Positions 43,327-51,510 of a stretch of 64,000 nt of DNA are shown one piece after another; position 1 is the first letter of the stretch, and each line of letters opens with the position of its first letter. The position numbers were made by a program, and so were the translations under genes. The notes under the pieces are model-generated. The model had not been told where the DNA came from and searched no databases. It was given only the letters and a program-made list of their open reading frames with translations. This DNA is from Microlunatus elymi (lineage in GTDB: Bacteria > Actinomycetota > Actinomycetes > Propionibacteriales > Propionibacteriaceae). The stretch spans positions 372,001 to 436,000 of the forward strand of contig NZ_CP041692.1 of the NCBI RefSeq assembly GCF_007362775.1. The letters are read 5' to 3'.

Positions 43327-43500
43327 CTACGGTGAGCAAGGAGAGCATGCGCCGCCGCACCCCGTGGAGCTACAGTCCATCAGATCGATTATCGAGCGAT
43401 CGATCTGAATCTCGTAGAGGGTGAACTCTGACTCTGGACGATCTGTGGGCGGCACCCCAGCGATTACATCTGGCTGGTCAATCAGGACAGTTGGCGGCAT
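43327..43500 (-). CDS. RiPP precursor peptide, minus-strand arm
   Basis: 57 aa, missed by length cut-offs. GAGGGAGG lies 6-7 nt before the ATG. The leader ends in an acidic stretch and the C-terminus is CSSTGCGGACSPCSP with four Cys. The leader shares GVP-x(2-8)-D with a following P and then SEFT[IL]-x-EI with the precursor at 46319, so the two are related. A TTGACT-17-TACGTT promoter lies upstream. It is followed by the Cys-rich protein gene. It was originally divergent from, and only about 560 bp from, the main cluster before an IS1380-family insertion. Confidence 0.82.
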   Translation of the reverse strand: MPPTVLIDQPDVIAGVPPTDRPESEFTLYEIQIDRSIIDLMDCSSTGCGGACSPCSP

Positions 43501-43584
43501 CGTAAGCCTCCCTCACATGTAGAACCTTGGGTCGTCCACGTTGGAACGCCCATGTGATGCGACACACACACCTACTAAGGTCGC

Positions 43585-43613
43585 AACGTAGACGAGGATC
43601 CATCCCAAGTCAA
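43585..43613 (-). promoter_or_regulatory. Promoter of the minus-strand precursor
   Basis: Read on the minus strand: TTGACT (43613-43608), a 17-nt spacer, TACGTT (43590-43585). About 80 nt lie between it and the start codon. The match to the actinobacterial housekeeping consensus is good; not otherwise verified. Confidence 0.5.
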
Positions 43614-43757
43614 TGCTTGCGGCGGAGTGCGAAGGCTGGCCGCCATGACTGCAATGCATGTCTACCGTTGACTATCAGCGAACTGGCCCGGTGGCATCTA
43701 GAAATCCTTGCCGGCGGGGGTCGAAACCGGCGAGTCGCATCGCCAAGTCCTTCTAAG

Positions 43758-45452
43758 CCTCAATCCGTGGACTGGCTCGGGTGTTGATCTTGGTTTGTGA
43801 TGTTGATCTTGGATTGGCTCGTTGTTTGTCGTCGGGGCATGGGTGAGTTGCTGGTCTGCCCAGCTTTTCCACGTCTGCTCTCCGGTTGGCGCCGATGCGG
43901 CGGTCGGGTCGATGGGCTATGTGGCTGCCGGTGGCCCGATGCTGTTGGTGAACACGTGGTGCCACAATCGGAGCCACTGATCGGCCCAGGGCCAGTGAGC
44001 GGGTAGGTGCAGGAACTTTCGGCGGGCCGGCCGCGCGATCCGGGCGGGCACCATGATCAGGTGCCGGCGCAGGGTGGCTCCCCGAGCCACGGCATGCCGG
44101 CCGCCGACCAGGCTGCCGGCGGCGCGGAGCAGGTTGTGACAGATCCCGGCGCAGATCGCCCAGGCTGTGTTGGCGGCGAATCGGCCCGACGGCAGGTGAG
44201 CCAACGGGCCGTCGATCAGATCCGAGTGCACGGTTTCGATGATCGCGTGTTGGCGATGGGTCACATCGGCTCGGGTGACGGATTCGAGACTGTTGGTCAG
44301 GAACGGGTGGTAGCGCCACACCGGGAACAACTCGTCGAGCCTGGCGACATCCCGCACTCGGCGGACGACCAGCCGGGCGGTGATCGGCCGGGCAGTGCTG
44401 GCGAAGGCGGTGAACGCCTCGACCTCGGCGACCTGGGCGTCGGAGATCAACACGCCGGTGTCGGGGTCGACGACGGCACCGGGATAGTGCACGGCAGTCC
44501 AGGCATCCTCCGCGATCGAGGCAATCGCTTGGTCGAGCGCGGCGTTGCGGGTCAACACCAGTGAGAACCGCACGCCGTGGTCCAGGCAGGCTCCAGCGAC
44601 CAGGTGGTTGCCGTAAGCCGAATCGCCCCGCACCAAAATCTCGCCGGTCGCGCCGGCCTGTCGGGCGGTGCCGATGGCCTCGGTCACCATCGATGCCGCA
44701 CCACGCCCGGATCCGGCCTTCCCGGCCCTCAGCCGGATCCCCGCCACTACCGGGGCACCGTCGGTAGTGCTGATCGTGGTCACCAGCGGCGACAGGCCCT
44801 TGCGGAGCACCTGTTTGCCGGCGATCTTGGCGTGCCCGAAACTCGCACCCTCCTTGGCATGCCCGTAGACCGGACGGAGCAGCGAGTCGATATCGATCAA
44901 CGCCCGCTGCTCGATCCCCGGCAACAAGTCGCTGCAGCCGACGAGGTTGACCAGGTGGGCTCGGGCCACCGACGCCAGCTGGCTGGTGTGTCCATGGCTG
45001 AGGTTGCGCAGGAACTGACCCAAGGTCGCGGGCGCGTACACCTGCTTGAACAGTCGCGCCGTTCCACCAGCCCGGATCACGTCCAGATCATCGATACAGT
45101 CCGCACCTGCGGCCATCCCGGCGATGATCGAGGTGACCTTCCCCGCCGGGTTGACCCCAGACGAGGCCACCCATGCCGAATCGACCCGAACCCGGTCGGC
45201 CAGCAACTCCGACAAGCCGGCCCGCTCGGCCAGACCCATCACCGGAGCCAGCCCGGCACACGACACCAGGTGCTCCTCATCGAACATCGGAACAGCCCGC
45301 GTCCACCCATGAGGTAGTTTCACTATCAGTGCCTTCTTGGTTCGGTCGGATCAGTGCGTTAGCAACACAGATTCTCCCTTGCCAGGAAGGCCTCTCACGT
45401 CCTCACACGCTGGACAGCCCCACCCAACCGACTACTCGTCCACGGATCGAGG
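43758..45452 (-). mobile_element. IS1380-family insertion sequence
   Basis: 1695 bp. Terminal repeats begin CCTCAATCCGTGGAC and CCTCGATCCGTGGAC. The 5-bp target duplication CTAAG lies at 43753-43757 and 45453-45457. It encodes one transposase and sits between the two arms of the RiPP cluster. Confidence 0.9.
43917..45323 (-). CDS. IS1380-family DDE transposase
   Basis: 468 aa from a GTG. An N-terminal part (GLAPVMGLAERAGLSELLAD) is followed by the catalytic core with Asp in ALIDIDSLLRPVYG, Asp in ILVRGDSAYGNH and a distal acidic residue in the HAIIETVHSDLIDG region. C-terminal text (LLRAAGSLVGGRHAVARGAT) is typical of the family. No stop or shift is seen, so it is probably active. Confidence 0.92.
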   Translation of the reverse strand: MKLPHGWTRAVPMFDEEHLVSCAGLAPVMGLAERAGLSELLADRVRVDSAWVASSGVNPAGKVTSIIAGMAAGADCIDDLDVIRAGGTARLFKQVYAPATLGQFLRNLSHGHTSQLASVARAHLVNLVGCSDLLPGIEQRALIDIDSLLRPVYGHAKEGASFGHAKIAGKQVLRKGLSPLVTTISTTDGAPVVAGIRLRAGKAGSGRGAASMVTEAIGTARQAGATGEILVRGDSAYGNHLVAGACLDHGVRFSLVLTRNAALDQAIASIAEDAWTAVHYPGAVVDPDTGVLISDAQVAEVEAFTAFASTARPITARLVVRRVRDVARLDELFPVWRYHPFLTNSLESVTRADVTHRQHAIIETVHSDLIDGPLAHLPSGRFAANTAWAICAGICHNLLRAAGSLVGGRHAVARGATLRRHLIMVPARIARPARRKFLHLPAHWPWADQWLRLWHHVFTNSIGPPAAT

Positions 45453-45763
45453 CTAAGATTCGCCTCAGGAATCGCTCCGCGCCTTCAAGGGCTGTGCCAG
45501 GGGGCTAGTGCCGAAGGCGGACTACCGACGATGTTTGCATACGAAGCACCACTCCAATGGTCAAGGGGACTCTTGACCGGCGTCAGCGGCGAAGCGTGGC
45601 CCGCGTGTTCAGTGTGCGGCCTCGGCACCTCGCTCAGAAGTGGCCAGTACGCCCAGCTCGGGGAGGGTCGATGACTACGTGGCTGGCGAGCAGACGAGGG
45701 CCAGGAGTAGATGCCCACGAAGCCGTCAATCCGGGCGCGTCACAGTCTGCTGGAACGGAAGCC
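45453..45763. other. Region upstream of the RiPP operon promoter
   Basis: About 310 nt between the IS1380-family element and the promoter, with no convincing gene on either strand. Before the IS insertion it was the intergenic region between the two divergent precursor operons. Confidence 0.4.
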
Positions 45764-45792
45764 TTGACGACCCCTTGATGCGGTGCTAGCGT
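45764..45792 (+). promoter_or_regulatory. Promoter of the main RiPP operon
   Basis: TTGACG (45764-45769), a 17-nt spacer and TAGCGT (45787-45792), a good housekeeping-type promoter. The leader RNA would be about 110 nt to the first precursor start. Confidence 0.55.
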
Positions 45793-45909
45793 CCCGAAGC
45801 AACGTCCGGCTAAGGGGACACTCGATGCAGATGTCCGCCTCGTCCGTAGGGCGGCCTCTCAAGTCCCGCCACCGACGCCGGGCCCATTCAACGACGATTG
45901 GGGCTTACC

Positions 45910-46128
45910 GTGACAACTGGGACTTTGCAAGGCGCCGTCTCAATGGAGTACCTGGCGGCGGACGACACGATTGGGCTGCCGACCAGTAACCGGTCCGGCG
46001 CGGAGCAGGGGCTCGATCCATTCTGGATCGACGACTTTGACGGCATGATTGTCGAGGTCGTCAACAGTGCCGCTTACTGCTCAGGCTGCAGCGGTTGCGT
46101 CGGGTGCTCCGGGTCCTGCCGGGGATAA
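45910..46128 (+). CDS. RiPP precursor peptide 1 (five-Cys core)
   Basis: 72 aa from the GTG at 45910, or 61 aa from the ATG at 45943; neither has a strong ribosome binding site. The N-terminal part is an acidic leader (DPFWIDDFDGMIVEVV) and the C-terminus is AAYCSGCSGCVGCSGSCRG with five Cys in a Cys-x-x-Cys ladder and Gly/Ser between. There is no helix or signal peptide. It is the first gene after the promoter. The ladder resembles substrates of MNIO enzymes such as bufferins, whose Cys become thiooxazoles or related groups, but the modification here is unknown. Confidence 0.82.
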   Translation: MTTGTLQGAVSMEYLAADDTIGLPTSNRSGAEQGLDPFWIDDFDGMIVEVVNSAAYCSGCSGCVGCSGSCRG

Positions 46129-46255
46129 TCTCGTCTCAGACCCGATTGTTCACGAAGCACTCTGATTACCTCCCGCACCGTGAGGATGATCACGCCATTA
46201 TGCGTGCCCAGGTCGCACTCCTGTGCGCGCGGCCCGTCAAAGCGGCGAAAGGATC

Positions 46256-46267
46256 CCGCCATGGCGG
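46256..46267. promoter_or_regulatory. Perfect palindrome between the two precursor genes
   Basis: CCGCCATGGCGG, a 12-bp perfect palindrome about 50 nt before the precursor 2 start. It could be an operator or an mRNA hairpin that sets the ratio of precursors. Chance occurrence is possible. Confidence 0.3.
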
Positions 46268-46318
46268 CAAAGAATTGTAGTAGAGCGTCGCGCAATTCCA
46301 CGACAGGAGAAGTTAAGC

Positions 46319-46516
46319 ATGACGACATTGATTGCGCCGGATGCCGGCCAATGTCAGGAGACAGCATTGGGGGTGCCAGAGTTCACGGATCTCGACACAC
46401 CCTCCGAGTTCACGATTGCGGAGATCAGCTCGGCCTCACAGCTCATGGCCTTCGACAAATCGGAGCCCCTCGGATTCTGTGACGGATGCCAGGGATGTAG
46501 CGGGTGTTCAGTCTAG
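46319..46516 (+). CDS. RiPP precursor peptide 2 (four-Cys core)
   Basis: 65 aa. CAGGAGAAG precedes the ATG at 46319. The leader (residues 1-50) contains PSEFTIAEISSASQLMAF and the C-terminus is CDGCQGCSGCSV, a regular Cys-x-x-Cys ladder with four Cys. One further Cys lies in the leader (Cys12). The leader is related to the minus-strand precursor (SEFT[IL]-x-EI), and the core type matches precursor 1. It ends 57 nt before the glycosyltransferase gene. Confidence 0.85.
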   Translation: MTTLIAPDAGQCQETALGVPEFTDLDTPSEFTIAEISSASQLMAFDKSEPLGFCDGCQGCSGCSV

Positions 46517-46573
46517 CGCACACCACGTTCTGTCAGTCACGGGTCTAGAACCGCGGTTGACTATGAAACAAGA

Positions 46574-48658
46574 ATGGTGTCAGGCGTGAGGATAGGAATA
46601 ATCGGAAAGGTCCCTCCCATCGAAGGGGGAGTCAGCCGATCAACATTCTGGGAGGCCCTTGCGACGGCGGAAATTGGCTACGCAACCACCGTTGTAACGA
46701 ACGCATCAGAGGTCGAGCAGGAGTACCGCTCTAGTCATCTAGGGCAGATGCCAACAAATCCCCTTCTGTCCATTCATAGTACCGTCACACCTGCGGCCGC
46801 ACTTCGCCATATACCACGGTCGAATCCGTTCGTTTCCAAGCTGGTGGGCTTAGCGTTAACTCAGTTTGAGCGTTCTCGCCCGGAATTCATTCACGCTCAC
46901 TACCTGGAACCGTACGGCGTCGCGGCGATGGTCGTTAGCAAGCTGCTGGAAATCCCATACGGGGTTCGACACGCAGGCAGCGACGTTGGACGTCTCTACA
47001 ACCGCGCACCGGAACTGCGTGGCGTGTATGAGCGCGTATTCGCAGATGCCTCCTACATAATCGCGTCAGCGAGAGTCAAGAGGGCTCTTATCCATCTCGG
47101 CATCGATCCGGACGCATTTCTGAACTCACCGCCAGATTGTCTGAACGACAACTACTTCAGGCCCAGCGGTCAGACCTTGGACTTCAGTGCACGGAGAGCG
47201 GGGCTTGATCCAGGCTCCATCCATGCTCGCTTGAATGCCGATTCTAGGTTTGACGAGTCCGCGCCGACCCTTGGGGTCTACGGAAAAGTCGGCGAATTCA
47301 AGGGCTCTTTTGACCTTGTCGAAGGGCTCCGTCGTATGCGTTCCGCTCGGTACAACCTTGTGGTGCTATCCTCGGGGCCGCCGGTCGCTCTCGAGCAGAT
47401 GCACGCCAGAGCCACCGAGCTCGGTGTAGCGGGGAACATTACGTGGATTCCCTTCATCCCGCATTGGGAGATTCCTCAGTTCATCCGTGGGTGCACCGCC
47501 GTTGCGTTCCTAGAACGGAACTTCCCAATCGCGATCCACCGCCCGGGAATCATGAGAGAAGTAATGGCATGCGGGCGCCCCCTTGTTGTCTCGCAAGAGG
47601 TGGCAGCGAAGGCCCCCGTCGAGGGTGAGCCGTATCTCGTCGTCGATCCGACTCAACCGGAGGAGCTTGCCGCAGCACTCGACACGGCCCTGGAGCCTTC
47701 TGGGGACGCCGCACAGAGAGCTGAAGCAGCACTCGTCCACTATGCGGCATCGGCTCCCTCGTGGGTCGAGTACCGCGAGATCCTACAAACGCATTGGGAC
47801 CTGCGGCTCGAGGCGGTAAGGGAAAGGAAGCAGAAGGTGTCAGCCATCGCTGTACAGAAACTTGTGGCTCGCCTTAGTGTCAGTGAGCCTTTCAGAGAAT
47901 GGTTCAAGGTAGCACCGGCCGAGGCCATGCGTGGGTATGATCTGTCTGACGATGAGACGGAAGTTCTGCGGAAGATCAATCGCAGGATGCTGGATCACTT
48001 CGCGGCGTCCCTTATGTCCAAGTGGCGCCAGTCGGCTGAGCACCAACTGCCTCGTGCTCACGGCTTTCTGGAGGACGATTTCTCCAAGCTTTTCTCGGAA
48101 TATTACGGGCTTCACGCGCCAGACCCCTCAAGAAGCCGGGTCGACTACATCCTGGCCTTTGCACGCTTTCTTGAGGACTCCTTCAGCATTCCTAATGCCG
48201 ACGATCGAACACTCAGGGCCATGAATATATGCAAACTTGACCGATGCCTACTTGAGGTCAAGACCCGAGTGAGTTCCTTGGATAGCCTGCTGCGAATAAA
48301 TGCAAAGACCGGCGGCCTATCCCCAGATTCTAAGGTGGCTCGAGATCCGCGAATGATGATTGAGTCGTTCGACTACCCGGTGACTAGCCTTATCGATCCG
48401 GCATCGTTCGATGGCGCACAGCTTGACAGTGGGATGAAGGTTGCCTTCCGGCCCGCTGATTCTTTAAACCGTAGTCCATGCGTGGAGATCTCTGGAGCGG
48501 TTGGGCGTCTTCTGGGGTACGCATCGGAGTCACCGAGAACGATCGCGGAGATCGCGGAGCTCTATGCTCGTGACAATGGAGGATCGGTTGATGCCGAGCA
48601 GGTCGCAAAGGCATGCCAGATGTGTGTGGATCAGGCACTCATGGTGGTGATTGAGTGA
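46574..48658 (+). CDS. GT4 glycosyltransferase with a C-terminal partner/RRE-like part
   Basis: 694 aa. Residues 1-410 are a GT4-type glycosyltransferase (RIGIIGKVPPIEGGVSRST, FIHAHYLEPYGVAAMV, GVYGKVGEFKGS, then RPGIMREVMACGRPLVVS as the donor-side region). GT4 enzymes normally have about 380 residues, so some 280 are extra. Residues about 425-500 (LSVSEPFREWFKVAPAEAM to SKWRQ) resemble helical domains found next to MNIO enzymes. The last 90 residues (ISGAVGRLLGYASESPRTIA and on) have a winged-helix pattern like PqqD/RiPP recognition elements. A protein that binds the precursor leader and presents or glycosylates it is the simplest reading; the RRE assignment is tentative. Confidence 0.75.
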   Translation: MVSGVRIGIIGKVPPIEGGVSRSTFWEALATAEIGYATTVVTNASEVEQEYRSSHLGQMPTNPLLSIHSTVTPAAALRHIPRSNPFVSKLVGLALTQFERSRPEFIHAHYLEPYGVAAMVVSKLLEIPYGVRHAGSDVGRLYNRAPELRGVYERVFADASYIIASARVKRALIHLGIDPDAFLNSPPDCLNDNYFRPSGQTLDFSARRAGLDPGSIHARLNADSRFDESAPTLGVYGKVGEFKGSFDLVEGLRRMRSARYNLVVLSSGPPVALEQMHARATELGVAGNITWIPFIPHWEIPQFIRGCTAVAFLERNFPIAIHRPGIMREVMACGRPLVVSQEVAAKAPVEGEPYLVVDPTQPEELAAALDTALEPSGDAAQRAEAALVHYAASAPSWVEYREILQTHWDLRLEAVRERKQKVSAIAVQKLVARLSVSEPFREWFKVAPAEAMRGYDLSDDETEVLRKINRRMLDHFAASLMSKWRQSAEHQLPRAHGFLEDDFSKLFSEYYGLHAPDPSRSRVDYILAFARFLEDSFSIPNADDRTLRAMNICKLDRCLLEVKTRVSSLDSLLRINAKTGGLSPDSKVARDPRMMIESFDYPVTSLIDPASFDGAQLDSGMKVAFRPADSLNRSPCVEISGAVGRLLGYASESPRTIAEIAELYARDNGGSVDAEQVAKACQMCVDQALMVVIE

Positions 48659-48864
48659 TGTCAGGAATTGTTCTCGAAACCTTGCAGTTTCGCGAGGTCC
48701 CCGTTGAGCCGGTCAGCGATGAACACCCCTGTGATATATGTCAGGCATGTTTTGGCCGGATTCTGTCCCGGACAATCGACCCGCGAGCCGTAGACGGAGA
48801 TGACCAGCGATCATGTGACGGTGGACCCGTCACTCGTTCACTAGCTCAATCGGGGATGCAATGA
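48658..48864 (+). CDS. 68-aa protein with CDICQAC, coupled to the MNIO gene
   Basis: 68 aa. Its ATG overlaps the glycosyltransferase stop (TGATG) and its stop overlaps the MNIO start (ATGA). The middle has CDICQACFGR, very like the precursor 2 core CDGCQGC, and a later lone Cys (RSCDGG). No helix. It could be a third substrate, a metallochaperone, or the small partner that MNIO enzymes often need. Its coupling to the oxidase argues for a partner; the Cys ladder argues for a substrate. Confidence 0.65.
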   Translation: MSGIVLETLQFREVPVEPVSDEHPCDICQACFGRILSRTIDPRAVDGDDQRSCDGGPVTRSLAQSGMQ

Positions 48865-49706
48865 ACTCGGAGCCTCGGGGAGCCGTTGAGCCGGGTCCCG
48901 TCGTGAATGTTCGGACGGGTGGCTTCGGGCTGGGATATCGGTCTGAGCTCATGGATGAAATTTCGAACGCTGCGTACGTGGACACTCTTGAAGTCTTAAG
49001 CGAGCAGTTCTTTGACTCCAAGTCCAGGGAACTACTTCGCGAACTGGCGGCTGCCTATCATGTAGTCCCGCACGGTACAGGTCTCTCGATTGGTTCGTTT
49101 ACTCGTCCTCGGCCGGAGTATTTGCAGTCGATTAGACAGGTTTGCGACGAGATTGGCGCGGACTACTATTCTGAACACTTGTGCATGACACGCGCTCCAG
49201 GCGTGAACATGGGGCATCTTGGTCCGCTGTTGCCAAGTCGCGCATCTGTCGACATCGTCGCGCGTAATGTTGACATCGTTCAGAATGAGTTGGGCTTACC
49301 GCTTGCCCTAGAGAACATCACACAGCCTTTGATTTTGCCCTCGCCCGACATGAGCGAGGCTGAATTCTTCTCAGAAGTCATTGACCGCACCGGTGCGCTT
49401 GTGCTTCTGGACATTACGAACCTCTACACAAATTGCGTAAACCAGGGCAGAGATCCAGATGCGGAGCTGTCGCACATGCCGTTGGATCGAGTGCGGCATG
49501 TCCACCTGGCAGGAGGACGGTGGCGTGACGATGTGCTTGTAGATAGTCACTCTCACCCAGTTCCGGACGCTGTTTGGGAGTTGCTAAAAACCGTTTCTAG
49601 CATTACACGAAATTTCAACCTCATCATTGAGCACGATCAGAATTACGCAGACCCCGCGACCATTGTGTCGCAGGTCGCGCGAGCGAGGGAAGTAGTTCTG
49701 ACGTGA
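48861..49706 (+). CDS. MNIO (DUF692) multinuclear iron oxidase
   Basis: 281 aa TIM-barrel of the DUF692 family. Metal-site motifs are in order: VVPHGTGLSIGS, ADYYSEHLC, LPLALENIT, LLDITNLYTNCVNQG, RVRHVHLAGG, VDSHSHPVPDAVWELL and NLIIEHD. Family members (MbnB, TglH, ChrH, BufB) use two or three irons and oxygen to rewrite Cys in peptides into oxazolone/thioamide, thiooxazole or excised products. With Cys-rich precursors upstream this is very probably the core maturase. The typical separate DUF2063-like partner gene is missing; the extra part of the 694-aa protein or the 68-aa protein may replace it. Confidence 0.92.
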   Translation: MNSEPRGAVEPGPVVNVRTGGFGLGYRSELMDEISNAAYVDTLEVLSEQFFDSKSRELLRELAAAYHVVPHGTGLSIGSFTRPRPEYLQSIRQVCDEIGADYYSEHLCMTRAPGVNMGHLGPLLPSRASVDIVARNVDIVQNELGLPLALENITQPLILPSPDMSEAEFFSEVIDRTGALVLLDITNLYTNCVNQGRDPDAELSHMPLDRVRHVHLAGGRWRDDVLVDSHSHPVPDAVWELLKTVSSITRNFNLIIEHDQNYADPATIVSQVARAREVVLT

Positions 49707-51448
49707 AGAGCAAGCTGCGACGCGATGCACCTGAATGGCGCCGCTTGCTCCGCTCGACCTTCAGGCCGTATTCGGGCCGACTGGTCGTTGTCGGCCTGGC
49801 GACGGTAGTCACATCGGTTGCGAGCATCGTGACTCCATTGATACTTGCGACTCTGGTCAATGAAGCGTTCGCTGTCCAGCCTCGCGGTGGCGTAATCGCG
49901 AGGGACGTCATTCTTCTGCTGCTGCTGCCTTTGATAGCCGGCATTGGTGGTATGTGGCATGCGCTCCAAGTCACGGAGATTAGCCAACTGGCTATCCGCG
50001 ACCTGAGAGTGCGACTCTTTGACGCTGTTCACCACCAGCCGATGGAAGCAATTGACCGGGCTGGCGGTGGCCATGGGCATGCTGCAATAGTCACAGACAC
50101 GGTGTCCATCGAGAACTCCATACTTGAACCTGCGCGTGGCGCACTACTGAACCTCACAATCCTCGGTGGTTCGATCGGTGGCATGTTTCTTCTGAACTGG
50201 CAGCTTTCCCTCGTGGCCGTGTGTATTCTGCCTCTGTATCTAGTTCTTATCTGGCGAATTGGTATCGTTCGACGAAGAGTTGCACGTATCCGACAGGAGC
50301 GGCTTGCCGGCTTAAACGGAACCGTCGCTACCACAACAAGCAGAGATGCTGTTGTGACGGCCCGCACACTGGGATCCGTTGCTCGTCTTCGGGACATTTT
50401 TCGTGAGAGTATCGCGGAGCTACCGCTGTTGGCCCTCCGGGAAAAACGCGCCGGCCGAGTATTTTTCACTAGCTCAAGCATTCTCTTTAGCTGGCTTCCG
50501 CCAATCATTTATGGTCTAGTTGCCGTTTCCCATATGGGTGGATTTGGCGGCGCGTTTTCGATCACTGTTGGCGGTGCCGTCGGATTCGTGGCCATTCTGA
50601 CTCGGTTGTATTCGCCCGGCGGTCCACTCAATCAGCTCCTTTCGATATACGGGGATTTTGTTCGAGATCTTGCCGTGTGGGATCGGATCGCGGACTTCTT
50701 GGGTGCTGAAGAACCTGGCGATGAGGCGGGGCCGCGGCCGGGGCGCTCCGATGATCGATCGGCGAGAGCGCCGTCGGGCATGGGGTTGTCGCTGCGGGAC
50801 GTCGCGTTCCACTACTCTGGGGATTCGGTAGCATCGGTTGGACCGGTGTCTATGGACGTTCCCCGAGGGCAGCTGATCGCGATTTCTGGTCGCAGTGGGG
50901 CGGGGAAGACGACGTTTGGAATGCTTTGTGTCGGACTGCTGTCCCCATCGTCGGGTTCAGTGACATTAGATGGGGTTCCGATTAGCGATTTGGGTGTCGC
51001 CCTCCCTGAGCGTATCGGATATTTACCGCAGAGTTCATACATTCTTGATGCCGACTGGAGGTCGAACCTTCTTTTAGGCGGCGATGTCGCAGACTCTGCT
51101 TTGGAAGGCACTCTCGCTGAAGTGGGATTGTCAGATAGGTCGTCACATTCCGAGTTGGGACTATCCGAACCGCTGGGGTTCGACGGTGTCAACCTGTCCG
51201 GCGGGGAGAGACGACGTCTTGCCTTGGCGCGGGTCTTGCTCAGGAAGCGCGAGCTCTACGTCCTCGATGAGCCAACGGCGGGCCTTGATGGATACTCAAG
51301 GCGGCTGGTTGGCGATCGGATTGAGCAGCTCGCTAAGGATGCGGCGGTTATTGTGATCACGCACGATGACGGCCTTCTCAATGTGGCCACGAGGCGACTT
51401 GTGATCGATCGTGGCCTTTTGATTGCAACTGACGTGGTAGGTGCTTGA
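49703..51448 (+). CDS. ABC exporter (membrane and ATPase domains fused)
   Basis: 581 aa from a GTG inside the MNIO stop (GTGA). Six membrane helices lie in residues 25-320 and the nucleotide-binding domain begins at about 365, with Walker A GRSGAGKTT (about 396), signature LSGGERRRLALARV and Walker B LYVLDEPTAGLDG. The type is that of RiPP and lipid exporters. There is no N-terminal C39 peptidase, so leader cleavage must be done elsewhere. It should export the mature peptide and may give self-protection. Confidence 0.92.
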   Translation: MKSKLRRDAPEWRRLLRSTFRPYSGRLVVVGLATVVTSVASIVTPLILATLVNEAFAVQPRGGVIARDVILLLLLPLIAGIGGMWHALQVTEISQLAIRDLRVRLFDAVHHQPMEAIDRAGGGHGHAAIVTDTVSIENSILEPARGALLNLTILGGSIGGMFLLNWQLSLVAVCILPLYLVLIWRIGIVRRRVARIRQERLAGLNGTVATTTSRDAVVTARTLGSVARLRDIFRESIAELPLLALREKRAGRVFFTSSSILFSWLPPIIYGLVAVSHMGGFGGAFSITVGGAVGFVAILTRLYSPGGPLNQLLSIYGDFVRDLAVWDRIADFLGAEEPGDEAGPRPGRSDDRSARAPSGMGLSLRDVAFHYSGDSVASVGPVSMDVPRGQLIAISGRSGAGKTTFGMLCVGLLSPSSGSVTLDGVPISDLGVALPERIGYLPQSSYILDADWRSNLLLGGDVADSALEGTLAEVGLSDRSSHSELGLSEPLGFDGVNLSGGERRRLALARVLLRKRELYVLDEPTAGLDGYSRRLVGDRIEQLAKDAAVIVITHDDGLLNVATRRLVIDRGLLIATDVVGA

Positions 51449-51510
51449 TTTGTGGATTGCGGCCGGCTTTCGACAGATCTGCCGCCCGACTCATGGTTGA
51501 AGGATTTCGC

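Noticed and set aside
43527-43787. 86-codon plus-strand frame next to the minus-strand precursor
   Set aside because: It crosses the IS1380-family boundary, so it cannot be an ancestral gene, and its composition is random-like.
45783-45989. 68-codon frame before precursor 1
   Set aside because: Overlaps the precursor in another frame, is basic and lacks Cys; no ribosome binding site.
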